Positions 25,957 to 35,426 are shown, numbered from the stretch's first letter. The stretch: 64,000 bases of DNA from Pontiellaceae bacterium B1224 (GCA_029432815.1 JAROBA010000024.1:1-64000); one strand, 5' to 3'. The notes: generated by a model from the sequence alone, not told the origin. Numbers and translations are program-made.

Positions 25957-28127
25957 TATTTCGACTCCTCAACTGCTTCCTCATTCGGTTTTTCGGTTTG
26001 CGGCTCGTCATCCTGCAAATCGTAAAGGCTGCGAATGTCTTTTTCATCCATCGCGCCGAGAATCTTATGCCTGAACTCCTCGGTCAACAGATCGGTCTCT
26101 TCGCGAGTATCGACCACGTGCGGCGTCATGATCATCAGAATTTCAGATCCAACTTTAGCGGTTCTGGTGCGGCCGAAAACCCATCCAACCACTGGAAGTT
26201 GACTGAGGAACGGTATGCCGGTGCGCACTTTCTGGTCCGTCCGCTCAATTAAGCCACCAAGAATAAGCGTCTGCCCATCATCCACCTGCAGGTTTGAACG
26301 AATTTCACGGGTGTAGAAGGTGGGAGCATCCGCATCAGAAGAGTCTGCATCGAGGGCCCGAACGGTCTGTTCCAGATCGAGCGTGACCATACGGTAGTCG
26401 TCGATTTTCGGGGTGACCGTAAGCGTGATTTTTGCGTCGCGATACTCGTAGTAAAAGTTTTCTGTGCCGGAGTCGCTAATGCTGCTCTGCTCCACCGGAA
26501 CTTCTTTACCAAAGGAAACTTCTGCTTCCATGCCGTCGCGCGTGAGCACCGTTGGTGATGAAAGAACCTGGAGACGGTCGTCATCTTGCGCGGCATGAAT
26601 CAGTGCCATTGCTTTCTCATTGGCATTCAACAAATAGGTGAATCCTGAATTCGCCGTGGTGATTGGTTCGGCGAGAGGTCCAAAGGAATTCAAATCCAGA
26701 CCGCTTAACTGCGCAGCAGAGGAATCCGACCCGAATACGGCCCATTCAATACCGAGGTCGAGCGACTCATCGAGCGTGACTTCAACGAGTACGGTTTCAA
26801 TGAGCACCTGACGGCGGGAGCGATCGAGTTCTTCGATCGTTTTGGCAATTTCTTTATGCATGCTCGCCGGTGCATTAACGATGAGCGTATTGGTTTCTTC
26901 ATCGGACAGGATGATTACTTCTTCATCGACCGCCACATTGGGCGATTCACCACCGGAGGAAGTATTATTCTGTGCATTGTTGGCTACAGGTTGTGGAGTA
27001 GAAGCGTTCTTATCCCCGGTGTTATTGTTGTTCGCGGTATTCGAATTTCTTGTGTTCGTTTTAGTCGCGGTTTTTCCGAGTTCCTGCTCTTTTTCCTGCG
27101 ATTGGGCGTAAAGGCTGGAATAAAGATCGTCCAGCGTTGCACCAATGGTTTCTGCTTCAACAACTTTGAGACGATAGATTTTGGTGACGCGCTCGTTGGT
27201 GCCGTCGGCCCGGTCGAGCATCTCAACCCAACGCTCGATTTCCGGAACCATTGCCGGCGTGGCATTATGCGCAATCACCATGTTCAGGCGGGCGATGGCA
27301 AAAAACTGGACGGCAGAACCGTCGTATCCGGTACGCCGGTAAAATAGATTCGATAACTCCTCAGCAACATCCGTCGCATCCGCCTTTTCCAATACATGCT
27401 GAACCAGAACCGAGGAAGGCACATCGACGATGCTCAGTAAGTCCTGCATTTGCTTAAGCCAGGCCTGGGTGCCAAGCGCGACAAGAACATTGGAATTCTC
27501 CATCCCGAAAATCCGCTGCGGTTTGCCGGTAAAGTTATTCAGGAAGGTCTGGGCGGTGGAGGCATCAATATTTTCGAGCTCAATTACACCGATGATCGGT
27601 TTGCCGTCGGGATAATCTGTATCTTCACCGACTTTGATGATGGGACGAATATCGGAAGGCGAAAAAACCCAGACACGGCCGCGCTCGATTCGCTGCACTC
27701 CTGCCGTTTCGAGAATGGCATCGAACATTTCGAGTTTATCGGCCCGCTCCCATTCCGTAACATTGCCGGCACGAATACTGACTTCCTGAGTAACATTAAC
27801 CGAAGGGGAAATGATGAATTCCATACCCAGATCCCGGCAGAGCACCTCGATACAGTCTTTCAGGGTGATATTTTCCCAGTTGATAGCAACCTCCGAACCG
27901 GCAGCATCCCGTGTAACACTGGTGTTAAGTAGCTGATTGGGTCCGGTATTGGAGTTGGAGGAATTAACAGATTGTGAACTCTCCTCCACTGCTGCACCGG
28001 GGGGAGATCCGCCTGGTCGCCGACGTTGTCCCTGTTGATTTTGATCATCCTGAGCAAGTGTAATCGGCAGTTGCACTGCCAATGACGCACCCATTAAAAA
28101 CATCACAACTCTCTTATTACTGCGCAT
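25956..28127 (-). CDS. gspD: Type II secretion secretin GspD
   Basis: Outer-membrane secretin of about 723 residues. ATG at 28127 (MRSNKRVVMF) has AAGGTGG upstream and opens a signal peptide ending PITLA-QD. Periplasmic N domains follow (N0/STN-like INWENITLKDCIEVLCRDLG; N1-N3 with a Gln/Asn/Thr-rich linker about 395-440). The secretin core holds VEVTLDESLDLGIEWAVFG, SSPTVLTRDGMEAEVSFGKEVPV, NLQVDDGQTLILGGLIE and PFLSQLPVVGWVFG. A charged tail (about 50 residues, ending PNEEAVEESK) replaces a classical S-domain. It is the first gene of the operon. Confidence 0.95.
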   Translation of the reverse strand: MRSNKRVVMFLMGASLAVQLPITLAQDDQNQQGQRRRPGGSPPGAAVEESSQSVNSSNSNTGPNQLLNTSVTRDAAGSEVAINWENITLKDCIEVLCRDLGMEFIISPSVNVTQEVSIRAGNVTEWERADKLEMFDAILETAGVQRIERGRVWVFSPSDIRPIIKVGEDTDYPDGKPIIGVIELENIDASTAQTFLNNFTGKPQRIFGMENSNVLVALGTQAWLKQMQDLLSIVDVPSSVLVQHVLEKADATDVAEELSNLFYRRTGYDGSAVQFFAIARLNMVIAHNATPAMVPEIERWVEMLDRADGTNERVTKIYRLKVVEAETIGATLDDLYSSLYAQSQEKEQELGKTATKTNTRNSNTANNNNTGDKNASTPQPVANNAQNNTSSGGESPNVAVDEEVIILSDEETNTLIVNAPASMHKEIAKTIEELDRSRRQVLIETVLVEVTLDESLDLGIEWAVFGSDSSAAQLSGLDLNSFGPLAEPITTANSGFTYLLNANEKAMALIHAAQDDDRLQVLSSPTVLTRDGMEAEVSFGKEVPVEQSSISDSGTENFYYEYRDAKITLTVTPKIDDYRMVTLDLEQTVRALDADSSDADAPTFYTREIRSNLQVDDGQTLILGGLIERTDQKVRTGIPFLSQLPVVGWVFGRTRTAKVGSEILMIMTPHVVDTREETDLLTEEFRHKILGAMDEKDIRSLYDLQDDEPQTEKPNEEAVEESK

Positions 28128-28430
28128 GATTCCACCTTGTGTTGGTTCAGTCCTTTGGCCTGAGGCAATATCTTCAGTAGCCGTTGAAAACGTATGCATA
28201 AAAGATAGATCCGCACTGAAATAGGTGCGGACCATCTGTTAATGACATGGAAAAGACGGGCATGAGGTCCGTCTTATTGCAGTTTTTTGTAATTTTTTAA
28301 ATCAACCGATGAAAGAGAGAGTTATCTACTAGTTACCAATTTAGCGGAACTTGAGATCGTTTGATGAAGGAGTCGTTGGCCTGCAGGTTTTTAGCTCGCC
28401 ACGCGTCCCGCCATTCATTCCAAGCCCTCC
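28128..28430. other. Leader of the gsp operon and end of the blaR unit
   Basis: No gene recognised. CCGCAC (28211-28216) and GTGCGG (28225-28230) form a small hairpin in the gspD 5' leader, and a terminator-like hairpin lies at 28251-28275. The remaining stretch 28276-28430 shows nothing I can name. Confidence 0.5.
28251..28275 (-). terminator. Hairpin after the blaR-like gene, terminator candidate
   Basis: On the minus strand AAGACGG (28275-28269) pairs with CCGTCTT (28259-28253) and the arm runs into a short T stretch. It would separate the BlaR/BlaI unit from the gsp operon, but the U-run is short. Confidence 0.45.
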
Positions 28431-31289
28431 CTACTCTCTCGGCCTCAGGATACATTTGATCTTTTTGACGGGTCTGGATTTGGAGACCGTGAACCAGTTG
28501 CTTCGGTACGAACAATAGCCCCCCTCTTCTTCTGGGAAATTTTTATATACCCAAATTAAATATTTGTTCTCGAAGTCCAACGGTTCAACCATACAGGTGC
28601 TCTGATCAGTTTCAGATTCTCTGATTTGCAGATAGTGTGAGTCCGTATGCCAACCTTTTCGCCATCCCTTTCGGTTCAGAAAGGTTTTTTGTTCTACAGT
28701 CACGTGGTATCCCGTAACCGAGTTTCTTTTTTCATCCACCACATTAAGCGCCGCACCACCAGCTGGATGAAGATTGCAGTCAACATCGATCTCCGATGTC
28801 GCAGGCATAATAGATTCGGAAATTGAATAGCCGGATATTTTTGCGGGAGAAACTGTTATTCTCCGATCGGGATTCACCATCAGATTGGTTTGAATGACCC
28901 CGTCAGCAGGAATCGCAATGATAAGTGATTTTCCTACATATCCTTCCAAATAGTTGAGCTCGATGGTTCCCGTAGGCATCGGTTCGTTGTTCGGCGTGAC
29001 AAGTCGCAAAGTCAGCGCCACGGAATTCGGCGTGCGGGATGGAGGTGTTGGCTTTTCTCCCATCAAATCGGCGATATCGATCGTGATGGAATCAGAAACC
29101 TCCTGAGTCATGAAGGAATATTCCTTTTCCCAACCAATATTTAGAGAGCATTTTCCTTCCATTAAATTCGTCAGCTTAAATGTAGCCATTGTATCGGTTT
29201 TTTCAACGCGTTTGCACCAGCCCCAAGAAGGATCAGTGGTAAAGGATTGGGAATGATTTCCAATTTTTACCGGATAATACTGACGCATATATGGATTCTT
29301 ATTTTTAAGGAGCTGACTATTTTTTAAATGAACCGACAACTCATTCCCTTTTGTCAAAACAAGGGGGTCGCCGTCATAATCGACGTTGAAGTCGACGATA
29401 TATTTGCGAAGGTGCCCGGGCGCGACGATAACCAGCATGTAGTCCTTGCCCTTTTCCATGCAACCAAATCTGAAGCCGCCATCGGCCTTGGACTCTGCAA
29501 CGGGATTATTCACATAAAAGGGATTATTGTGTATCCCCTGAATAAAAATTTTAGCCCCCTCTACGGGTGTCCCAGATCCATCGATAATGGAACCAATGGT
29601 TATGTGTGCTGGCTTCAGCATCCAGTCCTGTATTTCATCTTCCTTAAACGATATTTCCCTTTCCTCCAATTGGTAGCCAATGGGGGGTAAGATGGTAATG
29701 ACAAATGGAAATTGGCTGCAATTTGGCACCGCTAAAACACCTTGCCTATCCGGCTGCAAGAGATTCTTCGACGGACCAAACGAGCCTTTCTGGATTTTAT
29801 AAGCCACGCGAACCACAGTGACATTCGTGACGATATTTCCGGACGGATCTTTAAATCGGATGCGTCCTTCATATCCTTTTCCCAACGTAATCGTGGGCAA
29901 CTTCAGAACACCGTTTCTATCCGCCGCTCCTCCTACTCCCTCTACGGGAGCGTAACCATCGGCTTTGAGGTAGAAATATTCAACTCGACTAAAGCCCTCC
30001 AGTTTTTTCTTAAATCGGAGCAGACCGTTCTCGCCATGACCAATAAAATCTTTCTCATAGAGATAAGCCCCGCAACTACCGTTTCCTGCTTGAAAGTGGA
30101 AACTCATCTGATGAACCGGAATCGGTTCCCCATCTTCACTTTTAAGCGAGCCTTCAAGAATAATGTCTTTAAAACCATGGACATCTTCTCGGACAATTTT
30201 TTGAACCGGTGTTTCGTATTCATCCCGAGCAACTTCCAATGTTTGGAGGCGATGGAGGTAGCCCACCATTTTCGAAGTGCCCTGTTTCGCGAGGAGGAGT
30301 CCGCCGAGGGCAAAGAGGAGGACGAGCAGAAGCGATTTCCAGGGTAGTTTTAATGCGGGCTGCTGCGCGGGGTTGATCAGCCGCAGGATGCGGTTTTTCA
30401 AAGAACCCGGATTGGGGCCGCCGAAGGCGGGAAGTGCGGTACTGTAAGCGGTCGCTTGTTCAAGGAGGGTTTCGGCGAGGGCGAATTTACTGTCGATCCA
30501 TTCGGCGGCGAGCACATCGCAGCAGGCTTCGCGTTCCTCGCGAATACGGCGGTTGATCCACCAAACGGCGGGATTGAAGAAGAGAATGGTTTCGGCCAAC
30601 AGCTGAAGGGCGTTGCCCAGAAAATCGTGGCGGACGATGTGTGCCAGTTCGTGGGCGAGAATGGCGCGCAGTTGCCATTCGGGCAGGCCGGTTAATGCGG
30701 AGAGCGGCAGGAAGATTACGGGACGGAAAATGCCGATGACGGCGGGCTGGACGATGTGCTCGCCGGTGAGTAGCAATACCCGGCGCGAAAGACCGGCGAC
30801 TCTGGAAAGCTCGGTCACCATTCGCTGAACCACCGGGTTTTCAATTGCTCTACTTTGGCGGATAAGTCGCTGGATGTTCCATGAAACGTGGAGTAGCCGC
30901 AACAGGCTAATCAAGGCCCCTGCCATCCAAACCATACCCGCAACTTTTCGCCAATCGGTTTTTCCGGCGGGCTGGGTCGGGGTTGCACTTGAATGAGAAA
31001 TAATCGGAGCGACTGGAGATTCATAGACAGAGATAGGATCCAGCGGAGAGGAAGGACCGTCCTGCATGATGACGTTTGAAACCTGATCCGGCTGCTGGGG
31101 CAGCTCCCACGCGAAGAGTCCGCCGATAAAAATTGAAAGCAAGGCCATGAGGCCAAGCGCATAACGCAGGCGAGTACATTTTCCCGGCGTTGCACGCAAT
31201 GCGACAAAAAGGAGGCTGGCTGAAAGGAGCCCGATCCAAAGCGTATGCAGGAGCGCGGGAACCAATGTTTCGAGAAACTGCAGGCTCAC
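28431..31289 (-). CDS. BlaR1-like M56 membrane metalloprotease with a large Ig-like C-terminal region
   Basis: Protein of 952 residues. The N-terminal 340 residues are the M56/BlaR1 module: membrane helices, then zinc site HELAH in LRAILAHELAHIVRHDFLGN (about 210), the downstream E-REACCDVLAAE ligand region and a last helix near 315-335. In classical BlaR1 a penicillin-binding sensor follows; here about 600 residues of carboxypeptidase-regulatory/Ig-like beta domains follow instead, so the sensed signal is probably different (inference). GTG start with GGGGAG upstream overlaps the blaI stop by 4 bases. The protease presumably inactivates the BlaI-type repressor. Confidence 0.85.
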   Translation of the reverse strand: MSLQFLETLVPALLHTLWIGLLSASLLFVALRATPGKCTRLRYALGLMALLSIFIGGLFAWELPQQPDQVSNVIMQDGPSSPLDPISVYESPVAPIISHSSATPTQPAGKTDWRKVAGMVWMAGALISLLRLLHVSWNIQRLIRQSRAIENPVVQRMVTELSRVAGLSRRVLLLTGEHIVQPAVIGIFRPVIFLPLSALTGLPEWQLRAILAHELAHIVRHDFLGNALQLLAETILFFNPAVWWINRRIREEREACCDVLAAEWIDSKFALAETLLEQATAYSTALPAFGGPNPGSLKNRILRLINPAQQPALKLPWKSLLLVLLFALGGLLLAKQGTSKMVGYLHRLQTLEVARDEYETPVQKIVREDVHGFKDIILEGSLKSEDGEPIPVHQMSFHFQAGNGSCGAYLYEKDFIGHGENGLLRFKKKLEGFSRVEYFYLKADGYAPVEGVGGAADRNGVLKLPTITLGKGYEGRIRFKDPSGNIVTNVTVVRVAYKIQKGSFGPSKNLLQPDRQGVLAVPNCSQFPFVITILPPIGYQLEEREISFKEDEIQDWMLKPAHITIGSIIDGSGTPVEGAKIFIQGIHNNPFYVNNPVAESKADGGFRFGCMEKGKDYMLVIVAPGHLRKYIVDFNVDYDGDPLVLTKGNELSVHLKNSQLLKNKNPYMRQYYPVKIGNHSQSFTTDPSWGWCKRVEKTDTMATFKLTNLMEGKCSLNIGWEKEYSFMTQEVSDSITIDIADLMGEKPTPPSRTPNSVALTLRLVTPNNEPMPTGTIELNYLEGYVGKSLIIAIPADGVIQTNLMVNPDRRITVSPAKISGYSISESIMPATSEIDVDCNLHPAGGAALNVVDEKRNSVTGYHVTVEQKTFLNRKGWRKGWHTDSHYLQIRESETDQSTCMVEPLDFENKYLIWVYKNFPEEEGGYCSYRSNWFTVSKSRPVKKIKCILRPRE

Positions 31290-31666
31290 AGCTCTCCCCC
31301 CTTGGCATCATCCAGCAACTGGCGCAGTTCATCTATTTCTGCAGCGGAAATCTGATCGGAACCGAGCAGCTGCTGCAGCGCCATCGCTGGCCTTCCACAG
31401 AACGCATTTTGAATCAGCTCGCGCAAGACAGGCGTCGCGGTCTGTTCGCGCGATACCTTGGCATTCCAGATGTGGGTGACCCCGCTGGTTTCTCTTCCAA
31501 CGAGCCCTTTCCGTTCCATACCTTGCAAGACGGTAAGCACGGTGGTGTAGGCACGCGTCTTTTGATCTGGCATCGATTCGAGCACCTCACGCGCGGTGGC
31601 GTGACCCTTTTCCCACAAAACCCCCAACACCTGCAATTCCAACGCGGACGGACTCAGTTTCCCCAT
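31286..31666 (-). CDS. BlaI/MecI/CopY-family repressor
   Basis: Protein of 126 residues with the family's winged helix: LSPSALELQVLGVLWEKGHATAREVLESM, then AYTTVLTVLQGMERKGLVGRE (recognition helix and wing). These dimeric repressors are cut by the partner M56 protease. It is directly upstream of and coupled to that protease gene. Two dyads at 31683-31714 lie just before its start and are good candidates for its own operators. Confidence 0.93.
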   Translation of the reverse strand: MGKLSPSALELQVLGVLWEKGHATAREVLESMPDQKTRAYTTVLTVLQGMERKGLVGRETSGVTHIWNAKVSREQTATPVLRELIQNAFCGRPAMALQQLLGSDQISAAEIDELRQLLDDAKGGEL

Positions 31667-31682
31667 AACACATCTCCTGATT

Positions 31683-31714
31683 ACTATAAATATAGTTGTT
31701 ACTATGTTTATAGT
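31683..31714. promoter_or_regulatory. Double dyad operator upstream of blaI-like gene
   Basis: ACTATAAATATAGT (31683-31696) and ACTATGTTTATAGT (31701-31714) are two dyads of the same class, 18 bases centre to centre, within 50 bases of the start codon. BlaI-family operators are TACA/TGTA-type dyads of similar size; these ACTAT/ATAGT versions fit an autoregulated promoter. Confidence 0.65.
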
Positions 31715-31801
31715 AGATATGAAAAGAGAATAGTTGAAAACGTTTAATGAATATCTCCATAGGTCTCTTTTATTGTACGGCGGAAAAAGTAGCGGTACTT
31801 T

Positions 31802-32200
31802 CTATCTCTTCGATTTTAACTTATACGGAGCAAACGCCTTAACGCTCTTGAAGTCAGAAGGATTGCGGGTGGCCACCACTAATGAATTGGTGCTTGCCGT
31901 CCCGGCAATGAAATAATCAATGATCTTCTTTTTAGATTTGGACGAACTCCTTAATAACAGTTCAGCCGCAATAAGTGCATCCGGCAGAGAAAATTCAACC
32001 ACTTCGCACCCGTCAAAAATCCGCAACGCCTGCTCCTTCTGCCCTTTCCTTTCACCATAACATCCCGCCAAAATCTCAAAGACCGCAACGGCGGGAACCA
32101 ACACTGTTTCCAGCGATTCAATATAGGAAAGCGCGGTCTCTTCACCGTTCAAAACATCAATGATGATATTCGTATCCAGCAAAGGGGATTTATTTTTCAT
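31802..32200 (-). CDS. vapC: VapC-type PIN-domain toxin
   Basis: Protein of 132 residues with the PIN nuclease fold: first acidic residue in LLDTNIIIDVLNG (Asp about 9), Glu in VFEILAGCYG, Asp in LPDALIAAE and IIDYFIAGTA, then LVVATRNPSDF. These acidic residues bind Mg/Mn for RNA cleavage; VapC toxins usually cut tRNA or rRNA (family knowledge). The start overlaps the antitoxin stop by 4 bases. Confidence 0.88.
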   Translation of the reverse strand: MKNKSPLLDTNIIIDVLNGEETALSYIESLETVLVPAVAVFEILAGCYGERKGQKEQALRIFDGCEVVEFSLPDALIAAELLLRSSSKSKKKIIDYFIAGTASTNSLVVATRNPSDFKSVKAFAPYKLKSKR

Positions 32201-32433
32201 ATCACTCTTTCCGAAAGCTTTCGCCGATGCTCCCGGGCATCAAGCGGGGCTGATTTGAAAGCACCGAATGCTTCCCGGAACGCGGCGTTTCTTTTCGTCT
32301 TATCCGCCGCCGCTTTATTGCAGTATTCATGCACGGCTTCCCGAACAACTGCCGAAACTCCGCCCTCAACCGATTTGGCAAGTTCCGCGAGTTTTTCCGC
32401 ATCTGAATTCTGGATTTTTGCACTGATCGTTTT
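32197..32433 (-). CDS. vapB: VapB-type antitoxin
   Basis: Protein of 78 residues. ATG at 32433 (MKTISAKIQNSDAEKL) follows GGAGG by 6 bases and is preferred to the longer frame reaching 32520, which would run through the operator. The N-terminal strand-helix-helix has a ribbon-helix-helix look (ISAKIQNSDAEKLAELAKSV-E), and the C-terminal basic-hydrophobic tail would wrap the toxin. It lies upstream of vapC, the usual order. Confidence 0.8.
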   Translation of the reverse strand, partial: KTISAKIQNSDAEKLAELAKSVEGGVSAVVREAVHEYCNKAAADKTKRNAAFREAFGAFKSAPLDAREHRRKLSERVI

Positions 32434-32449
32434 CATGTACTCAACCTCC

Positions 32450-32472
32450 AAGGTATACCATTCGTATACCTT
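32450..32472. promoter_or_regulatory. vapBC operator palindrome
   Basis: AAGGTATAC-CATTC-GTATACCTT has 9-bp arms and a 5-bp centre, 16 bases upstream of the vapB start, where antitoxin-toxin complexes normally bind to autorepress. Confidence 0.75.
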
Positions 32473-32542
32473 ACACCTTTTCAGAAGACAATCCCGAACA
32501 AATGGCGATTGAAACGCCACCTCAATCGCGGGGCTTTTTATG

Positions 32543-32557
32543 TTCCAAGGATTGGAA
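32543..32557. repeat. 15-bp palindrome TTCCAANNNTTGGAA (copy 7)
   Basis: Perfect copy with centre GGA, between ureD and vapB, 11 bases after the ureD stop. Confidence 0.9.
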
Positions 32558-32568
32558 GGGTTGCAGGC

Positions 32569-33366
32569 TTACAGAAATAAATTGATCACCGGCTGGAGCT
32601 CGCGGCGGGTGCGGGACATCGCGCGGAAGAGATAGCCGTTTCCATCGGGCAGCGGGTTCAGTGCATAGACCGGTTTTCGTGGGAACTCGGCCCGATCTTC
32701 GGGTAAGGCGTTGGTATGAATTTGGGGATAGTCCAGAAAGGGCTGAAGTTTTTCAGCATGCTCGTCCGCTTTCGGCCCGAGAATGTAGAGGTTCAGCAAT
32801 AAATCGTAGGGACCGAAAGCGGCCGGGCTGCGGATGTCCATTTCCGCCGGGTAGCAGGATAGGTTTTCCTCGACAACTGCTTTTCCATCGACGGAAATCA
32901 ACACGTACGATTCGTAGCGCTCGAAAATAAACTGTTCGGCCGATTCGCTACGGCCGGAAAGCATCCAGTCGGCCAGAATAAAGTCGGTCGATTCGGCAAT
33001 ATTCCAAATCTGCTCCTGCCGAAAAATGGCGCCTTCGTGCAAAACGAGCGGCTCGGGAATGTTCCAAACCTTGGAACCCGGTTCGCAGTCGGCCTCGATC
33101 CGCTGCACGGCCTTTTTCCCGATTTCGTTACGATAAACGTGCGTATTGGCCTGCGATTTAAGCAGCAGTCCGGTCAGTTCGCCGCACCGGATTTTAAGTT
33201 CAACCTGATCGCCCTGCAGCACGCCGCCGCCATACGACGAGAGCTGAATTTCGACGCCGTGATCGTGCAACCCGGTTTCCAGCAGCCGGAGCGGAACCCG
33301 GCTGACCATGCGTGTGATGCGCGTTGACCCTTCGACATGGTCGAGCTCGAGCCGGCTGGTTTTCAT
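32569..33366 (-). CDS. ureD: Urease accessory protein UreD
   Basis: Protein of 265 residues, normal length. UreD (UreH) binds apo-urease with UreF and UreG and passes nickel to the active site. Family strings include GGGVLQGDQVELKIRCGELTG, LLLKSQANTHVYR and FILADWMLSGR. It is the last gene of the urea unit, starting immediately after the stop of the nickel-permease-like gene. It contains copy 8 of the palindrome. Confidence 0.93.
   Translation of the reverse strand: MKTSRLELDHVEGSTRITRMVSRVPLRLLETGLHDHGVEIQLSSYGGGVLQGDQVELKIRCGELTGLLLKSQANTHVYRNEIGKKAVQRIEADCEPGSKVWNIPEPLVLHEGAIFRQEQIWNIAESTDFILADWMLSGRSESAEQFIFERYESYVLISVDGKAVVEENLSCYPAEMDIRSPAAFGPYDLLLNLYILGPKADEHAEKLQPFLDYPQIHTNALPEDRAEFPRKPVYALNPLPDGNGYLFRAMSRTRRELQPVINLFL
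33062..33076. repeat. 15-bp palindrome TTCCAANNNTTGGAA (copy 8)
   Basis: Perfect copy with centre ACC, inside ureD (coding GSKVWNIPE). Confidence 0.9.
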
Positions 33367-34002
33367 CTACAGCCCCAGCTGAACCGCGAGGCCGCAGGCC
33401 AGAACCACAGCTCCGGCAACGGCGTGGGCAAATCGGTGGCTTTTATGACTCACAAATTTAAGCCCGTATACAGCGGCGAGCACCATGCCGATCATGGTAA
33501 CCAATGTGGCGATTGCAAAAATGCCTGCCACCATGAGTGCCGCGCCGAGACTCATGGTAGCCGCCGGAAACATGAGGACCGGAATCAACGGCTCGCAGGG
33601 GCCGAATACAAAAATGATGAAAAGCGCCCATGGCGTCAGTTTTCCATTGTCGGTATCCACATGATGGTGTTCCCGGTTTTTAAGCCCATACATGATGCCC
33701 CAGATCATATAAACCGCGCCGCATCCAACCAATAGCCAGGCTGCCACATCGCCACGCAAGGCTTCTGCCATTTCCAATGCCTTCAGCGAAATACCCAAGG
33801 CAATGCCGAACAGACCAATCAGAATGGAACTGAAAACATGGGCCAATCCGCAGAGCAGCGTAATCCATACCGTCTTTTTTACAGACCATTTCCGCGCCTT
33901 GCTCAGTACGATAAACGGTAGATAGTGGTCCGGCCCCATCGCCGTGTGCACCGTCCCCAACATCAGGGCGCTTAAACATAAAACTCCGAGTGATATTTCC
34001 AT
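33367..34002 (-). CDS. Nickel-permease-like/UreH-type membrane protein in urease locus
   Basis: Protein of 211 residues with about six membrane helices. The first helix carries H-x5-D-H (HTAMGPDHYLPF), the metal-site pattern of NiCoT/RcnA/UreH-type transporters, and a His-rich loop follows helix 3 (REHHHVDTD). FVFGPCEPLIPVLMFPAATMS resembles the TauE-like/HupE-UreJ group. A role in nickel import for urease is inferred from motif and position between ureG and ureD; the direction of transport cannot be seen. Confidence 0.7.
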   Translation of the reverse strand: MEISLGVLCLSALMLGTVHTAMGPDHYLPFIVLSKARKWSVKKTVWITLLCGLAHVFSSILIGLFGIALGISLKALEMAEALRGDVAAWLLVGCGAVYMIWGIMYGLKNREHHHVDTDNGKLTPWALFIIFVFGPCEPLIPVLMFPAATMSLGAALMVAGIFAIATLVTMIGMVLAAVYGLKFVSHKSHRFAHAVAGAVVLACGLAVQLGL

Positions 34003-34752
34003 TTATTCTCCTAAAACCTGATGGTTATACGCGTGTGTAATTTGTTCAATAACTTCATCCACTCCGATATCGTTCCGTGCCTGCGTGAAAAGAAACGGTC
34101 CATCGCCGCGCATTTTCAGCGAATCGCGTTCCATGACGCCCAAATCCGCGCCAATCAATTCGGCAATGTCGGTTTTATTAATGACCAGTAGATCGGATTG
34201 CGTGATGCCCGGCCCGCCCTTTCGCGGAATTTTATCGCCGCCGGAAACGTCGATCACATAAATGGTGTAGTCGGCCAGTTCGCGGGAATAGTTCGCCGCC
34301 AGATTATCACCACCGCTTTCCACAATCAGCCATTCCACCTGATTGTTAAACCGCTCCATCAATTCTTCGAGTGCATTCAGGTTCAGGGAAATATCCTCGC
34401 GAATCGCCGCATGCGGGCAGCCGCCGGTTTCCACACCAATGATCCGATCGGCCGGCAGGCTTTTGTTTTTCGTCAAAAACTCCGCGTCTTCCTGCGTGAA
34501 AATATCGTTGGTGACGACGGCCAGGCTCATTTTATCGCGCAGCTTTTCGCAGATGGCTTTCGTTAGCGCGGTTTTACCCGATCCGACCGGCCCGCCGATT
34601 CCGATGGTGAATGCCCGTTCTGAAAAATCGCGGGGCAACGGCGTTTCGCGTTCCGTGAAATGGCCGGGATGATCCATGTGCTCGTGCGTATGGCCGTGCT
34701 CGTGGTCATGATCGTGCGAATGGGTATGTCCGTCGTGCGTGTGCGTATGCAT
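34003..34752 (-). CDS. ureG: Urease accessory GTPase UreG with His-rich tail
   Basis: Protein of 249 residues. The GTPase core shows P-loop [15 protein letters not shown] (about residues 51-65), the nickel-binding C-P-H in [14 protein letters not shown], the switch region [11 protein letters not shown] and base motif VINKTD. The first 31 residues contain 14 histidines ([20 protein letters not shown] start), a metal-storage tail. UreG hydrolyses GTP to drive nickel insertion. No ureE gene is present in the locus, so this tail may take over nickel-chaperone duty (inference). Confidence 0.96.
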   Translation of the reverse strand: MHTHTHDGHTHSHDHDHEHGHTHEHMDHPGHFTERETPLPRDFSERAFTIGIGGPVGSGKTALTKAICEKLRDKMSLAVVTNDIFTQEDAEFLTKNKSLPADRIIGVETGGCPHAAIREDISLNLNALEELMERFNNQVEWLIVESGGDNLAANYSRELADYTIYVIDVSGGDKIPRKGGPGITQSDLLVINKTDIAELIGADLGVMERDSLKMRGDGPFLFTQARNDIGVDEVIEQITHAYNHQVLGE

Positions 34753-34764
34753 AAAGTGAGTTCC

Positions 34765-35424
34765 TTAATTCTGAAACAATTTGGAATATAGTGAAGGCTG
34801 AAGCATTTGGGCAACATCCATTAACGGCGCAATACGCGTTGCATCGGCCGCGGTTTTCGATGCCGCAAGGACTAAATCATCGGCGATGGATCGTTCTAAA
34901 TCGGACTGAATGCGCTGGGCGCTCGCCGGCCCGATCAACCCGAGCCGCACGGCGGCGCTCAGCTGATCGCGCAGTTGCGTGAAAATAAAGAGCTCCCGAA
35001 CCTGCTCCATCGTTGCTCCGGCCGACTTCAGGCTGAGCACCATCAGCGGCAGCCAATGCGGCGGAATTCCTTCAACAGTCAGGTGGGCCTTGGCGCTATT
35101 TCCAAGGTTTGGAAAAAGTTCTTTGAAAAGACGCGTCCATCCCCTGCCCTGCGCAATCGATCCTTTACGAATGGAGGGCGACAGCATCATTCGGTCAAAA
35201 CGGTGTAGCAGTTCCGGCGAAGCATCTGCGTAAATACTGTTTAAAAACGGCACCTCAAAGGCCATCCATTGTTGAAGCGCCGTTTTAAGGTAGCGAATCA
35301 GCTCGGGCCGCGTCGCCACCATTCCGCTCTTCACCGCCGCTTCCAGCCCATTCGAAAAAGCAAAGCCGCCGACCGGCAGCGCCGAATCCGCCAAATGCAT
35401 CAACTGGATCGTACTTAATGCCAT
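34765..35424 (-). CDS. ureF: Urease accessory protein UreF
   Basis: All-helical protein of 219 residues, the GTPase-gating partner in the UreD-F-G complex. The family opening is clear: MHLADSALPVGGFAFSNGLE, followed by FEVPFLNSIYADASPE and GRGWTRLFKELFPN. It starts 3 bases after the ureC stop, so the two are coupled. Copy 9 of the palindrome is inside it. Confidence 0.92.
   Translation of the reverse strand: MALSTIQLMHLADSALPVGGFAFSNGLEAAVKSGMVATRPELIRYLKTALQQWMAFEVPFLNSIYADASPELLHRFDRMMLSPSIRKGSIAQGRGWTRLFKELFPNLGNSAKAHLTVEGIPPHWLPLMVLSLKSAGATMEQVRELFIFTQLRDQLSAAVRLGLIGPASAQRIQSDLERSIADDLVLAASKTAADATRIAPLMDVAQMLQPSLYSKLFQN
35100..35114. repeat. 15-bp palindrome TTCCAANNNTTGGAA (copy 9)
   Basis: Perfect copy with centre GGT, inside ureF. 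Confidence 0.9.
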
Positions 35425-35426
35425 CC

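Noticed and set aside
16016-28127. Type IV pilus operon instead of type II secretion
   Set aside because: PilM/N/O-like features exist, but the G-H-I-J-K pseudopilin order and GspG calcium-site region favour type II secretion; no PilT or PilA-type gene is present.
32434-32520. Longer antitoxin start at 32520
   Set aside because: It would run translation through the GGTATAC operator and promoter; ATG at 32433 has a GGAGG site.
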